From the NCBI RefSeq assembly GCF_038446665.1, contig NZ_CP151802.1, forward strand, positions 2,294,001 to 2,358,000: a stretch of 64,000 bases of DNA, written 5' to 3'. The DNA comes from Lysobacter sp. FW306-1B-D06B. GTDB lineage: Bacteria; Pseudomonadota; Gammaproteobacteria; Xanthomonadales; Xanthomonadaceae. A program made the translations under genes and the position numbers. This document shows positions 40,545 to 50,842 of this stretch, in pieces. Position 1 is the stretch's first letter; each line of letters starts with the position of its first letter. The notes under the pieces are model-generated. The model worked only from the letters and a program-made list of their open reading frames with translations, was not told the DNA's origin and ran no database searches.

Positions 40545-41912
40545 ATGTTCGAATCCCTTACCCAGCGCCTGTCCGGCACCATCGAGCGCCTGCGCGGCCG
40601 CGGCCGCCTGACCGAGGAGAACATCCGCGAGTCGCTGCGCGAGGTGCGCATCGCGCTGCTGGAGGCCGACGTCGCCCTGCCGGTCGTGCAGGCGCTGATC
40701 GAGCGCATCAAGGTGCGCGCGGTCGGCCAGGAAGTGCTCAAGTCGCTGACCCCGGGCCAGGCGCTGATCAAGGTCGTGCGCGACGAGATGACGGCGGTGA
40801 TGGGCTCCCAGGCCGCCGACCTCAACCTCAACGTGCCGGCTCCGGCGGTCATCCTGATGGCCGGCCTGCAGGGCGCGGGCAAGACGACCACCGTCGGCAA
40901 GCTCGCCAAGCACCTGAAGGAAAAGCGCAAGAAGAAGGTGATGGTGGTGTCGGCCGACGTCTACCGTCCGGCCGCGATCGAGCAGCTCAAGACGCTCGCC
41001 CAGCAGGTCGACGTGCTGTTCTTCCCGTCCAGCGCCGATCAGAAGCCCGAAGCCATCGTCAAGGCGGCCATCGACGACGCCCGCAAGTCCTACGTCGACG
41101 TGCTGCTGGTCGACACCGCCGGCCGCACCAGCATCGACGACGCGATGATGGCCGAGATCAAGGCGCTGCACGCCGCGGTCAATCCGGTGGAAACGCTGTT
41201 CGTCGTGGACTCCATGACCGGCCAGGACGCCGCCGTCACCGCCAAGCATTTCGGCGAAGCGCTGCCGCTGACGGGCGTGGTGCTCACCAAGACCGACGGC
41301 GACGCGCGCGGTGGTGCCGCATTGAGCGTGCGCTACATCACCCAGCGCCCGATCAAGTTCATCGGCGTGGGCGAGAAGCCCGACGGCCTGGACGTCTTCC
41401 ATCCGGACCGCATCGCCAGCCGCATCCTCGACATGGGCGACGTGCTCTCGCTGGTGGAGCAGGTCGAGCAGCAGGTCGACAAGGACAAGGCGCAGAAGCT
41501 CGCCGAGAAGGTCGCCAAGGGCAAGAAGTTCGACCTCAACGACATGCGCGACCAGCTCGAGCAGATGCAGAACATGGGCGGCCTTCACGGCCTCATGGAC
41601 AAGCTGCCGGGCATGGGGCAGATCCCGGACTCGGTGAAGAGCCAGGTCACGGGCAAGGAAGTGCCGCGCATGGTGGCCATCATCAATTCGATGACCAAGA
41701 AGGAGCGCCGCAATCCGGGTTTGCTGAACGGCTCGCGCCGCGCCCGCATCGCCAAGGGCGCCGGCATGACGCCTGCGGACGTCAACAAGCTGATGAAGCA
41801 GTTCCAGCAGATGGAAAAGATGATGTCCAAGCTGTCCGGCGGCGGCATGAAGGGCCTGATGCGCGGCATGAAGGGCATGATGGGCGCCCGCGGCGGGATG
41901 CCGTTCCGCTGA
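40545..41912 (+). CDS. ffh: Signal recognition particle protein Ffh
   Basis: This 455-residue SRP54 GTPase has an N domain (1-85; MFESLTQRLSGTIERLRGRG). The G domain has LQGAGKTTTVGKLAKHLK, VSADVYRPAAIEQLKTL, LLVDTAGRTS and TKTDGDARGGAAL. The Met-rich M domain (about 325-455) binds signal peptides and 4.5S RNA (MQNMGGLHGLMDKLPGMGQI, GAGMTPADVNKLMKQF, MKGLMRGMKGMMGARGGM). It targets nascent membrane proteins to the inner membrane. TATACT at about 40501-40506 may be its -10. Confidence 0.97.
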   Translation: MFESLTQRLSGTIERLRGRGRLTEENIRESLREVRIALLEADVALPVVQALIERIKVRAVGQEVLKSLTPGQALIKVVRDEMTAVMGSQAADLNLNVPAPAVILMAGLQGAGKTTTVGKLAKHLKEKRKKKVMVVSADVYRPAAIEQLKTLAQQVDVLFFPSSADQKPEAIVKAAIDDARKSYVDVLLVDTAGRTSIDDAMMAEIKALHAAVNPVETLFVVDSMTGQDAAVTAKHFGEALPLTGVVLTKTDGDARGGAALSVRYITQRPIKFIGVGEKPDGLDVFHPDRIASRILDMGDVLSLVEQVEQQVDKDKAQKLAEKVAKGKKFDLNDMRDQLEQMQNMGGLHGLMDKLPGMGQIPDSVKSQVTGKEVPRMVAIINSMTKKERRNPGLLNGSRRARIAKGAGMTPADVNKLMKQFQQMEKMMSKLSGGGMKGLMRGMKGMMGARGGMPFR

Positions 41913-42086
41913 GTTTCCGGCTTGGCCGGAACTCCCCCCGGGGTTTGCTGAGCAGACCCTGGACCCCAACCAGTGCGCCTCCATGCCCCGCCCATTCGCG
42001 CCTGCGGGGCGAACCGCCTCTTGGCTAAGGGGCGTGGACCGTGGCGTCGCGCCCGGACCGGGGTTTCCCCACCCCGATCAATGGCT

Positions 42087-42092
42087 TATACT
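42087..42092 (+). promoter_or_regulatory. -10 element for the rpsP operon
   Basis: TATACT lies 53 bases before the rpsP start, in a 233-base gap after ffh. The -35 region at the right distance (TTTCCC, 42064-42069) is poor, so this is tentative. Confidence 0.35.
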
Positions 42093-42145
42093 TGCCGGCT
42101 TACCCTGCCATCCCGGCAGCTGGGCAACACAGGAAACACCGAACC

Positions 42146-42403
42146 ATGGTCAAGATTCGTCTCGCCCGCGGCGGCGCCAAGAAGCGTCCGTTCTATCACG
42201 TCATCGTCACCGACAGCCGCAACGCCCGTGACGGCCGCAACATCGAGCGCGTGGGCTACTACAACCCGGTCGCCCAGGGCGCCGAGAAGCGCGTCGAGCT
42301 CGACATCGAGCGCGTGCAGCACTGGATCAAGAACGGCGCGCAGCTGACCGACAAGGTCGCCGTGATCTACAAGGAAGCGGCGAAGGCCGCGACCGCCGCC
42401 TGA
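42146..42403 (+). CDS. rpsP: 30S ribosomal protein S16
   Basis: This 85-residue S16 reads [40 protein letters not shown] and [24 protein letters not shown] lies upstream of the ATG. It is the first gene of the conserved operon rpsP-rimM-trmD-rplS. An upstream in-frame ATG was rejected because it adds non-family sequence. Confidence 0.98.
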   Translation: MVKIRLARGGAKKRPFYHVIVTDSRNARDGRNIERVGYYNPVAQGAEKRVELDIERVQHWIKNGAQLTDKVAVIYKEAAKAATAA

Positions 42404-42438
42404 TCCGCGGGCCGCGCTTCAAGCGCGGCCACGATCCC

Positions 42439-42978
42439 ATGACGGGCGACTCCACGGAGCGCGCCGGATTTCAAGAGCGCCGGATCCTGCTGGGCAGGAT
42501 TTCCGGCGCTTTTGGCATCAAGGGCGAAGCCAAACTCGAATCCTGGACGGAACCGCGCAGCGCGATCTTCCGCTACCAGCCCTGGATCCTGCGCGACACG
42601 CAGGGCAACGAGCGCGAAGTGCGCGGCGTGCGCGGCAAGGAAAGCGGCAAGTACACCGTTGCCACCTTCCCGGACATCACCGACCGCGACGCCATCGAGG
42701 CCATGCGCGGCACCGAGATCTACGTTCCGCGTTCCGCGCTGCCGCCGCCGAGCGAAGGCGAGTACTACTGGGTCGATCTGGAAGGCCTGCGCGTGGTGAC
42801 GGTGGACGGCGTGCCGTTGGGCACGGTCTCGCACCTGTTCGCCACGGGCGCCAACGACGTGCTCGTCGCGCGCGATGATGAGCGCGAACGCATGATTCCC
42901 TTCGTCCAGCCGCAGTACGTCGTGTCGGTGGATTTCAGCGCCGGCATGGTGACGGTGGATTGGGATCCGGATTTCTGA
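42439..42978 (+). CDS. rimM: 16S rRNA processing protein RimM
   Basis: This 179-residue ribosome maturation factor binds S19 and helps assemble the 30S head. The N-terminal RimM domain has [20 protein letters not shown], and the PRC-barrel domain has [39 protein letters not shown] and VDWDPDF. It is the second gene of the rpsP operon. The first dozen residues before RRILLG ([13 protein letters not shown]) look variable, so the exact start is less certain. Confidence 0.96.
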   Translation: MTGDSTERAGFQERRILLGRISGAFGIKGEAKLESWTEPRSAIFRYQPWILRDTQGNEREVRGVRGKESGKYTVATFPDITDRDAIEAMRGTEIYVPRSALPPPSEGEYYWVDLEGLRVVTVDGVPLGTVSHLFATGANDVLVARDDERERMIPFVQPQYVVSVDFSAGMVTVDWDPDF

Positions 42979-42982
42979 GAGC

Positions 42983-43082
42983 CGGGATTGGGAACTCGGG
43001 ATTTGGGATTCGCAAAAGCAGAAGCGTCGCCGTAGCCTCAGTTCCGCCATCGAATCCCGAATCTCCAACCCCGAATCCCGGC
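42983..43082. repeat. GGGATT/AATCCC inverted repeat between rimM and trmD
   Basis: GCCGGGATTGGGAACTCGGG and ATTTGGGATTCG (42982-43015) face CGAATCCCGAATCTCCAACC and CCGAATCCCGGC (43051-43083). The arrangement matches the repeat before obgE (20891-21010). It sits inside a ribosomal operon. Confidence 0.6.
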
Positions 43083-43084
43083 CC

Positions 43085-43879
43085 ATGCGCATCGACATCG
43101 TCAGCCTATTCCCCGACTTCGTCGCGCAATGCGCGGCGTTCGGCGTGGTGGGCCGGGCGGTGGAGCGCGGCCTGCTGTCGGTGCACGGCTGGAACCCGCG
43201 CGACTACGCCGAAGGCAACTACCGCCGCGTCGACGACCGTCCCTTCGGCGGTGGGCCTGGCATGGTGATGCTGATCGACCCGCTGCGTACCAGCCTGCGC
43301 GCGGCCCGCGCGGCGGATCCGGCGCCCGCGAAGGTCGTCTACATGAGCCCGCAGGGATCGCCGCTGACGCAGGCGAAGGTGCGCGAGCTGGCCGGGCACG
43401 AGCGCCTGATCCTGCTGTGTGGTCGCTACGAAGGCATCGACGAGCGCCTGATCCGCGCCGAGGTCGACGAGGAAATCTCCATCGGCGACTACGTCCTGTC
43501 CGGCGGCGAGCTGGCCGCGGCGGTGGTCGTGGACGCCGTGGCCAGGCTGCGCGAGGGCGTCCTGGGCGACGCCGAGTCGGCCGTGCAGGACAGCTTCGAG
43601 GACGGCCTGCTGGACTGCCCGCACTACACCCGGCCGGTCGAGCATGAGCTGGGAAGCGTGCCCGAGGTCCTGATGTCGGGAAACCACGCCGAGATCGCCA
43701 AGTGGCGCCGCATGCAGTCGCTGGGCCGGACCTGGCAGCGGCGCCCGGACCTGATCGACGAGGCCGCGCTGTCCAAGGCCGACCGCAAGCTCCTGGCGGC
43801 CTATCGGGCGGCCCTGGAGGCGGACGAGGACGCCGGGCCGGTCCCGGGGCCGGCCAAGGGCCTTCCCGGGCCGGCGTAA
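43085..43879 (+). CDS. trmD: tRNA (guanine-N1)-methyltransferase
   Basis: This 264-residue SPOUT methyltransferase makes m1G37 in tRNAs reading CNN and GGG codons, preventing frameshifts. [16 protein letters not shown] opens the protein. [52 protein letters not shown] (knot, SAM site) and [20 protein letters not shown] are all conserved. The C terminus has a Pro/Gly-rich tail ([15 protein letters not shown]). It lies in the rpsP operon after an inverted repeat that nearly touches its ATG. Confidence 0.97.
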   Translation: MRIDIVSLFPDFVAQCAAFGVVGRAVERGLLSVHGWNPRDYAEGNYRRVDDRPFGGGPGMVMLIDPLRTSLRAARAADPAPAKVVYMSPQGSPLTQAKVRELAGHERLILLCGRYEGIDERLIRAEVDEEISIGDYVLSGGELAAAVVVDAVARLREGVLGDAESAVQDSFEDGLLDCPHYTRPVEHELGSVPEVLMSGNHAEIAKWRRMQSLGRTWQRRPDLIDEAALSKADRKLLAAYRAALEADEDAGPVPGPAKGLPGPA

Positions 43880-43880
43880 C

Positions 43881-43910
43881 TAGCCACGTCGGGAAAAATG
43901 CCGTTATAAT
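43881..43910 (+). promoter_or_regulatory. Candidate internal promoter of rplS
   Basis: TAGCCA (43881-43886), an 18-base spacer and a consensus -10 TATAAT (43905-43910) lie immediately after trmD. They suggest separate transcription of rplS besides the operon message. Confidence 0.5.
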
Positions 43911-43991
43911 CCGCGGCTTCCATTTGCTCCACCCATGCCAGACGCGGGTCCACGTGCACTCGCGCTACAACGACTCCAACAGGCCAAAGCC

Positions 43992-44372
43992 ATGAACAAG
44001 CCCTCCATCCACACGCTCGTCCAGAACTTCGAAGCCGAGCAGATCCAGCGCCAGCTTCCGTCCTTCAGCCAGGGCGACACCATCGTCGTCAACGTGAAGG
44101 TCAAGGAAGGCAACCGCGAGCGCGTCCAGGCCTATGAAGGCGTGGTCATCGGCATCAAGAACGCCGGTCTGAACTCCTCGTTCACCGTGCGCAAGATTTC
44201 GCACGGCTACGGCGTCGAGCGCGTGTTCCAGACCCACAGCGCCACCATCGCTTCGGTCGACGTCAAGCGTCGCGGCAAGGTGCGCGCGGGCAAGCTGTAC
44301 TACCTGCGTGGTCTGCAGGGCAAGAAGGCGCGCATCAAGGAAGACCTGTCCGCCTACGCCAAGTCCGAGTAA
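43992..44372 (+). CDS. rplS: 50S ribosomal protein L19
   Basis: This 126-residue L19 has [73 protein letters not shown] and the [19 protein letters not shown] terminus. It lies at the 30S-50S interface. It is the last gene of the operon, and a hairpin terminator follows. The start at 43992 was chosen because [13 protein letters not shown] sequence opens the family. Confidence 0.98.
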   Translation: MNKPSIHTLVQNFEAEQIQRQLPSFSQGDTIVVNVKVKEGNRERVQAYEGVVIGIKNAGLNSSFTVRKISHGYGVERVFQTHSATIASVDVKRRGKVRAGKLYYLRGLQGKKARIKEDLSAYAKSE

Positions 44373-44404
44373 TCCGCGCTGCCGGGCCTTGCGCCCGCGC
44401 GCTC

Positions 44405-44437
44405 CGACGGCCGCCTCAGGGCGGCCGTCGTCGTTTC
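44405..44437 (+). terminator. Hairpin terminator after rplS
   Basis: A 10-base stem CGACGGCCGC / GCGGCCGTCG with a 6-base loop is followed by TCGTTT. The T-tract is weak. Confidence 0.6.
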
Positions 44438-44527
44438 CGGCGTCGGAACGCGCGTCTTGCCGCGGTGCCGACACTGCGCGTCGTAGCCTGCCCACTGCGA
44501 TCGCGTGATCGCGCGTCGGATGCCGTC

Positions 44528-45472
44528 GTGGCCAGCCTGTTGCGCCCGTGCCCGCAGTCATCGTGCGAATTCCGCTTCTACGAGGAACTCGGCGATTTCC
44601 TTGCCCCCGAACGCCGCAAGCGCAGCTTCACGCATGCGTTCGACGGCACGCCTTCGGTGAAGGACCGCATCGAATCGCTGGGCGTGCCGCACACCGAAGT
44701 CCTGGTCGACGATGAACCCGTTCCCTTCACGCACCGGCTCACAGGCGGCGAACGCGTGGCGGTCTATCCGATGTTCGAGCGTTTCGAACTGGGGGAGGGC
44801 AACCGCCTGCGTCCGCGACCGCTGCGCGAACCGCGTTTCGTGCTCGACGTGCACCTGGGGCGGCTGGCGTCGTACCTGCGCCTGCTCGGCTTCGACACGC
44901 TCTATCGCAACGACTACGACGACGATGAGCTCCTGATGATCTCGTGCACCCAGCACCGCATCCTGCTCAGCCGCGATACGGGATTGTTCAAGCGCTCCGC
45001 ACTCACGCACGGCGCCTTCCTGCATGCCACCGACCCACGCCGGCAGCTGCGCGAGGTCTGCGACCGCTTCCAACTCGACGCGCGCATCGATCCGTTCACG
45101 CGTTGCGCGCGCTGCAACGGCGAAGTCGAGCGTCTTGGCGTCGCACCGGACGAACACGACCCCGATCGTCCGTCGCCACGGCAGCGCGATCCCGATTCGG
45201 GCGAGCGCGAGCGCCGTGATCCCGGGAACGCGCCGCAGCGTCGCGATCCCGGTCGCGCGCCGCCGGAGCGCGACCCGGAAACGCCGCCGGAAGTGCGCAA
45301 CCCGACGCCTCCGGGCCCGGACAAGCGGGGCCGCGCGATACCGCCGCTACGCATGCCGGGCGAACTTGCGGGCTCGCTGAGCCGATGCCGCGCATGCGGC
45401 CAGATCTACTGGCCCGGCAGTCACCTCTCGCGATTGCGGCAACGCCTCGCCGAAGTCGGCGTGCCGATCTGA
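44528..45472 (+). CDS. Mut7-C RNase-domain protein with ubiquitin-fold N terminus and charged insertion
   Basis: This protein of about 314 residues begins with a ubiquitin-like Mut7-C_ub domain (FRFYEELGDFLAPERR, HAFDGTPSVKDRIESLGVPH). The Mut7-C PIN-like RNase domain follows (FVLDVHLGRLASYLRLLGFD, DDDELLMISCTQHRILLSRD, LHATDPRRQLREVC). A zinc ribbon has Cys193/196 (CARC) and Cys287/290 (CRACGQIYWPGSH). Between these pairs is an unusual, probably disordered insertion of roughly 55-70 residues rich in Arg, Asp and Pro with repeated RDP. The start is uncertain: I use GTG 44528, but ATG 44465 is in frame. The family's substrate is unknown. Confidence 0.85.
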   Translation: MASLLRPCPQSSCEFRFYEELGDFLAPERRKRSFTHAFDGTPSVKDRIESLGVPHTEVLVDDEPVPFTHRLTGGERVAVYPMFERFELGEGNRLRPRPLREPRFVLDVHLGRLASYLRLLGFDTLYRNDYDDDELLMISCTQHRILLSRDTGLFKRSALTHGAFLHATDPRRQLREVCDRFQLDARIDPFTRCARCNGEVERLGVAPDEHDPDRPSPRQRDPDSGERERRDPGNAPQRRDPGRAPPERDPETPPEVRNPTPPGPDKRGRAIPPLRMPGELAGSLSRCRACGQIYWPGSHLSRLRQRLAEVGVPI

Positions 45473-45481
45473 GCCTGCGCG

Positions 45482-46957
45482 TCAGCGGGCCGGTTCCACT
45501 GCTTTGTCTTCCGGTTCCGCACTGGGATCGGCCACCGGCGAAGGCGGCTGTGCCGGCACTTCCGCCGGTGCGGCGACTTCATGACGGTCCGGCACGAGCA
45601 TGCGCGCACGCCGCCAGTGGCCGTAGCGGTAGTACGCCAGCGCCATCACCATCGAACACACCGCGCTGATGGGGAAGCTCCACCAGATCGCGTCCACGCC
45701 GATGTGCGGCTGCATCAGGTTCGCGAAGGGCACGCGGATGCCCCACAGCGCCAGCGCGAGAATCAGCAGCGGCGGGATGACCGCGCCGGTGGAGCGCACC
45801 ACGCCGGACACCACGAAGGTCACGCCGAAGAACAGGAACGACCAGATCGAAATGTGGTTGAGGTGGCGGGCGATCTCCAGCGCATCGCTGCCCGGCGGAA
45901 GGAAGAGCGACAGCGTCCAGCGATCGAGCACGATCAGCGGGACGATCAGCGCGCCGGTCATCAGGAAGTTCATGAGCACGCCCGCGCGCGCCGTTGCCGA
46001 CACGCGATCCCATCGGTGCGCGCCGACGTTCTGCGCCGCCATCGACGAGCATGCCGCGCCCACCGCCATCGCCGGCATCTGAACATAGGTCCACAGCTGC
46101 AGCGCAGCGCCGTAGGCGGCGGTGGTGTCGGTGCCGTGATGGTTGACCATCGCCATCATCGCGATCATCGCCAGCGAGATGAGCACCATCTGCAGGCCCA
46201 TCGGCACGCCTTTTACGATGAGCGCGCGAAGGATCGTCGCGTCGATGCGGAACATGCCTGCGTCCTTCCGCCCCAGCCACAGCGCATGGCGTTTGCGCCG
46301 CAGGTGCAGCAGCAGCGCGGCCAGTGTCGTCGTCTGGGACAGCAGCGTCGACCATGCCGAACCTGCGATGCCGAGCTTGGGGAACGGTCCCAGGCCGAAG
46401 ATCAGCACCGGGTTCAGCACGATGTCCAGCAGCACCGCCACCAGCAGGAAGCGGAACGGCGTGCGCGAATCGCCCACGCCCCGCAACGCCGCCGAAACGA
46501 AGGCGAACATGTACAACGCGGGCATCGCCAGGAAGATCACCTGCAGGTAATCCTCGGCCAGATGCAGCGAGGCTTCGGGCGTTCCCATCGCCGCCAGCAG
46601 ATGGCGCGACAACCACCAGCCCAGCGCCGCGATGGCCAGCGAAAGCCCGACGAAGAAAGTCGCGCTGGTTCCCATCACGCGCCGCGCCTGCACGAGGTCA
46701 CGCGCGCCCATCGCCTGGGCGATCAGGATGGTCGCGGCCATGCCGATGCCGAACACCGAACCGATCAGGAAGAACATGATGTTGTTGGCGTTCGCCGTCG
46801 CGGTGAGGGCTTCCTCGCCGAGGAAGCGGCCGACCCAGACCGCGTTCACCGAGCCGTTGAGCGACTGGGCGATGTTGCCGGCGAGGATGGGCAGCGCGAA
46901 AGCGAGCAGGTTGCGGCCGATGGGGCCTTCGGTGAGGTTGTGCGTGGTGGGCGCCAT
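45482..46957 (-). CDS. MATE-family multidrug exporter
   Basis: This 491-residue transporter has twelve membrane helices in two MatE halves: NLTEGPIGRNLLAFALPILA, GNIAQSLNGSVNAVWVGRFL, LRALIVKGVPMGLQMVLISL and MPAMAVGAACSSMAAQNVGA. It exchanges Na+ or H+ for cationic drugs or metabolites across the inner membrane. The C-terminal 40 residues (APAEVPAQPPSPVADPSAEP) are a Pro/Ala-rich cytoplasmic tail not usual for the family. It converges on the Mut7-C gene with 9 bases between and diverges from hslR. Its substrate is unknown. Confidence 0.92.
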   Translation of the reverse strand: MAPTTHNLTEGPIGRNLLAFALPILAGNIAQSLNGSVNAVWVGRFLGEEALTATANANNIMFFLIGSVFGIGMAATILIAQAMGARDLVQARRVMGTSATFFVGLSLAIAALGWWLSRHLLAAMGTPEASLHLAEDYLQVIFLAMPALYMFAFVSAALRGVGDSRTPFRFLLVAVLLDIVLNPVLIFGLGPFPKLGIAGSAWSTLLSQTTTLAALLLHLRRKRHALWLGRKDAGMFRIDATILRALIVKGVPMGLQMVLISLAMIAMMAMVNHHGTDTTAAYGAALQLWTYVQMPAMAVGAACSSMAAQNVGAHRWDRVSATARAGVLMNFLMTGALIVPLIVLDRWTLSLFLPPGSDALEIARHLNHISIWSFLFFGVTFVVSGVVRSTGAVIPPLLILALALWGIRVPFANLMQPHIGVDAIWWSFPISAVCSMVMALAYYRYGHWRRARMLVPDRHEVAAPAEVPAQPPSPVADPSAEPEDKAVEPAR

Positions 46958-47114
46958 GCGGGATGCGGATCCGGCGACGTGAAGAGGCCCGCACGGTAGC
47001 ACCGAGGCCGCGAACTGCGCGCCATGTCCGATCGCACGCGCGCCCGCGACGCCGGTGCTGCGATAATGATGTCCAACCTGGATGACGAACGACCGGCGAT
47101 CCTTCGGACCTGCA

Positions 47115-47525
47115 GTGAGCGACGCAATCGATTCTTCCGCGCAGACCGTGCGCCTGGACCTGTGGCTGTGGGCGGCGCGCTTCTTCAAGACGCGCTCGCT
47201 GGCCAAGCATGCGATCGAGACCGGCAAGATCGACGTCGGCGGTCAGCGCGCAAAGCCGTCACGCGCGGTGCGCGTGGGAGATTCGCTGCGTATCGTGCGA
47301 GGCGAGGAAACCTTCGAAGTCGAAGTGCGCGGGCTTGGCGACACGCGCGGCCCGGCCAGCGTCGCACAGGGTCTGTATGCCGAAAGCGAGCCCTCACGCC
47401 TCGCGCGTGAACAGGCGCGCGCGCTGCGCGTGGCCGAGCGCACCGGCTACCGCGCGCCGGAAACCAAACCCGACAAACGCGCGCGGCGGCTCATCCGCGC
47501 GCTGGGCGATATCGACGCGTTGTAA
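47115..47525 (+). CDS. hslR: Heat-shock protein 15 (ribosome-associated S4-domain protein)
   Basis: This protein of about 136 residues has an S4 RNA-binding domain: TVRLDLWLWAARFFKTRSLA, KHAIETGKIDVGGQRAKPSR and RAVRVGDSLRIVRGEETFEV. Hsp15 recycles 50S subunits that still carry a nascent chain. I chose the GTG at 47115, because homologues start close to RLDLWLW; an in-frame ATG at 47082 would add 11 residues. GATAAT at about 47062-47067 may be the -10 of its promoter. The C-terminal basic helix (KPDKRARRLIRALGDIDAL) is typical. Confidence 0.9.
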   Translation: MSDAIDSSAQTVRLDLWLWAARFFKTRSLAKHAIETGKIDVGGQRAKPSRAVRVGDSLRIVRGEETFEVEVRGLGDTRGPASVAQGLYAESEPSRLAREQARALRVAERTGYRAPETKPDKRARRLIRALGDIDAL

Positions 47526-47571
47526 CCGCGATGCCCCCTCTCCTCACGGAGAGAGGGCGAAGCATGGCGTC

Positions 47572-48189
47572 TCAGCGTCGCCCGCCGCCGAGGAAGGTGC
47601 TTGCCAGGCCGATCAGGTCGGAGAAGTCGGTATCGCCGTCGCCGTCGCGATCGAGCACTGCGCCCATCAGGCCGCCGCCGATGCCACCCTGCTGCGCGAT
47701 CGACTGGCGCTCCTGGCCCAGCACGTCGCCCAGTTGCTGCGGTGAAGCCGCCAGTGCGTTGCCCGCGCCGTTGCCCGCGAACATGCGCTTGGCGAGGTAG
47801 GCCATCACCAGCGGCGCGAGCATCTGCAGCAGCGTGCCGGCCTGACCCTGACCGAGGCCCGTCGCCGCGCCCAGTCCCTGTGCCGCGTTCTGCTGGCGGT
47901 TGCCGAGCACGTGGCCAAGGATCGAACCGCCTTGACCGCCGCCGCCCATCACCGCGCCCAGCACGCTGCCGATGTCCAGGCCCGTGTGGTCGCGCTGCAA
48001 CGCGCCGAACAGCGCCTCGGCGCCCTGCGGCTGGCTGGCGTTGCGGCCCAGTGCGCCCAGCAGCAGCGGCAATGCGGCGGACACGGCGCCTTCCGTCTGC
48101 GACTGCGAGAGGCCGAGCTGATTGCCGATGTCGGCCAGCGGCTGTCCCTGCAACTGGTTGAGCAGGTCGTTGGTGAGTGAGCTGTTCAT
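47572..48189 (-). CDS. DUF937 (YidB-like) protein with EF-hand-like C terminus
   Basis: This 205-residue protein matches DUF937: LLNQLQGQPLADIGNQLGLS, VSAALPLLLGALGRNASQPQ and GAEALFGALQRDHTGLDIGS, with Gly/Gln-rich linkers (GGGGQGGSILGHVLGNRQQN). The last 25 residues contain DRDGDGDTDFSDLIGLA, a calcium-binding EF-hand/dockerin-like loop. There is no signal peptide. The family's function is unknown to me. It is transcribed alone, between hslR (convergent) and katG (same strand, with a terminator between). Confidence 0.85.
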   Translation of the reverse strand: MNSSLTNDLLNQLQGQPLADIGNQLGLSQSQTEGAVSAALPLLLGALGRNASQPQGAEALFGALQRDHTGLDIGSVLGAVMGGGGQGGSILGHVLGNRQQNAAQGLGAATGLGQGQAGTLLQMLAPLVMAYLAKRMFAGNGAGNALAASPQQLGDVLGQERQSIAQQGGIGGGLMGAVLDRDGDGDTDFSDLIGLASTFLGGGRR

Positions 48190-48271
48190 GGCGCGGCCGT
48201 GGAGAGGTGGGGGCGTTGATGCTAGCGCCGCGACGTTCAAACGTCGTGATGGCGTGAAGATTCTCGCGCAA

Positions 48272-48301
48272 GAAAAAAGCCCGGCGAAAATTGGCCGGGC
48301 C
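48272..48301 (-). terminator. Rho-independent terminator of katG
   Basis: On the minus strand, GCCCGGC-CAATTTTC-GCCGGGC is followed by TTTTTTC, 26 bases past the katG stop. Confidence 0.88.
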
Positions 48302-48326
48302 TCTTTCTCTGCTTTGCCGACTTGCG

Positions 48327-50842
<2,516 letters not shown>

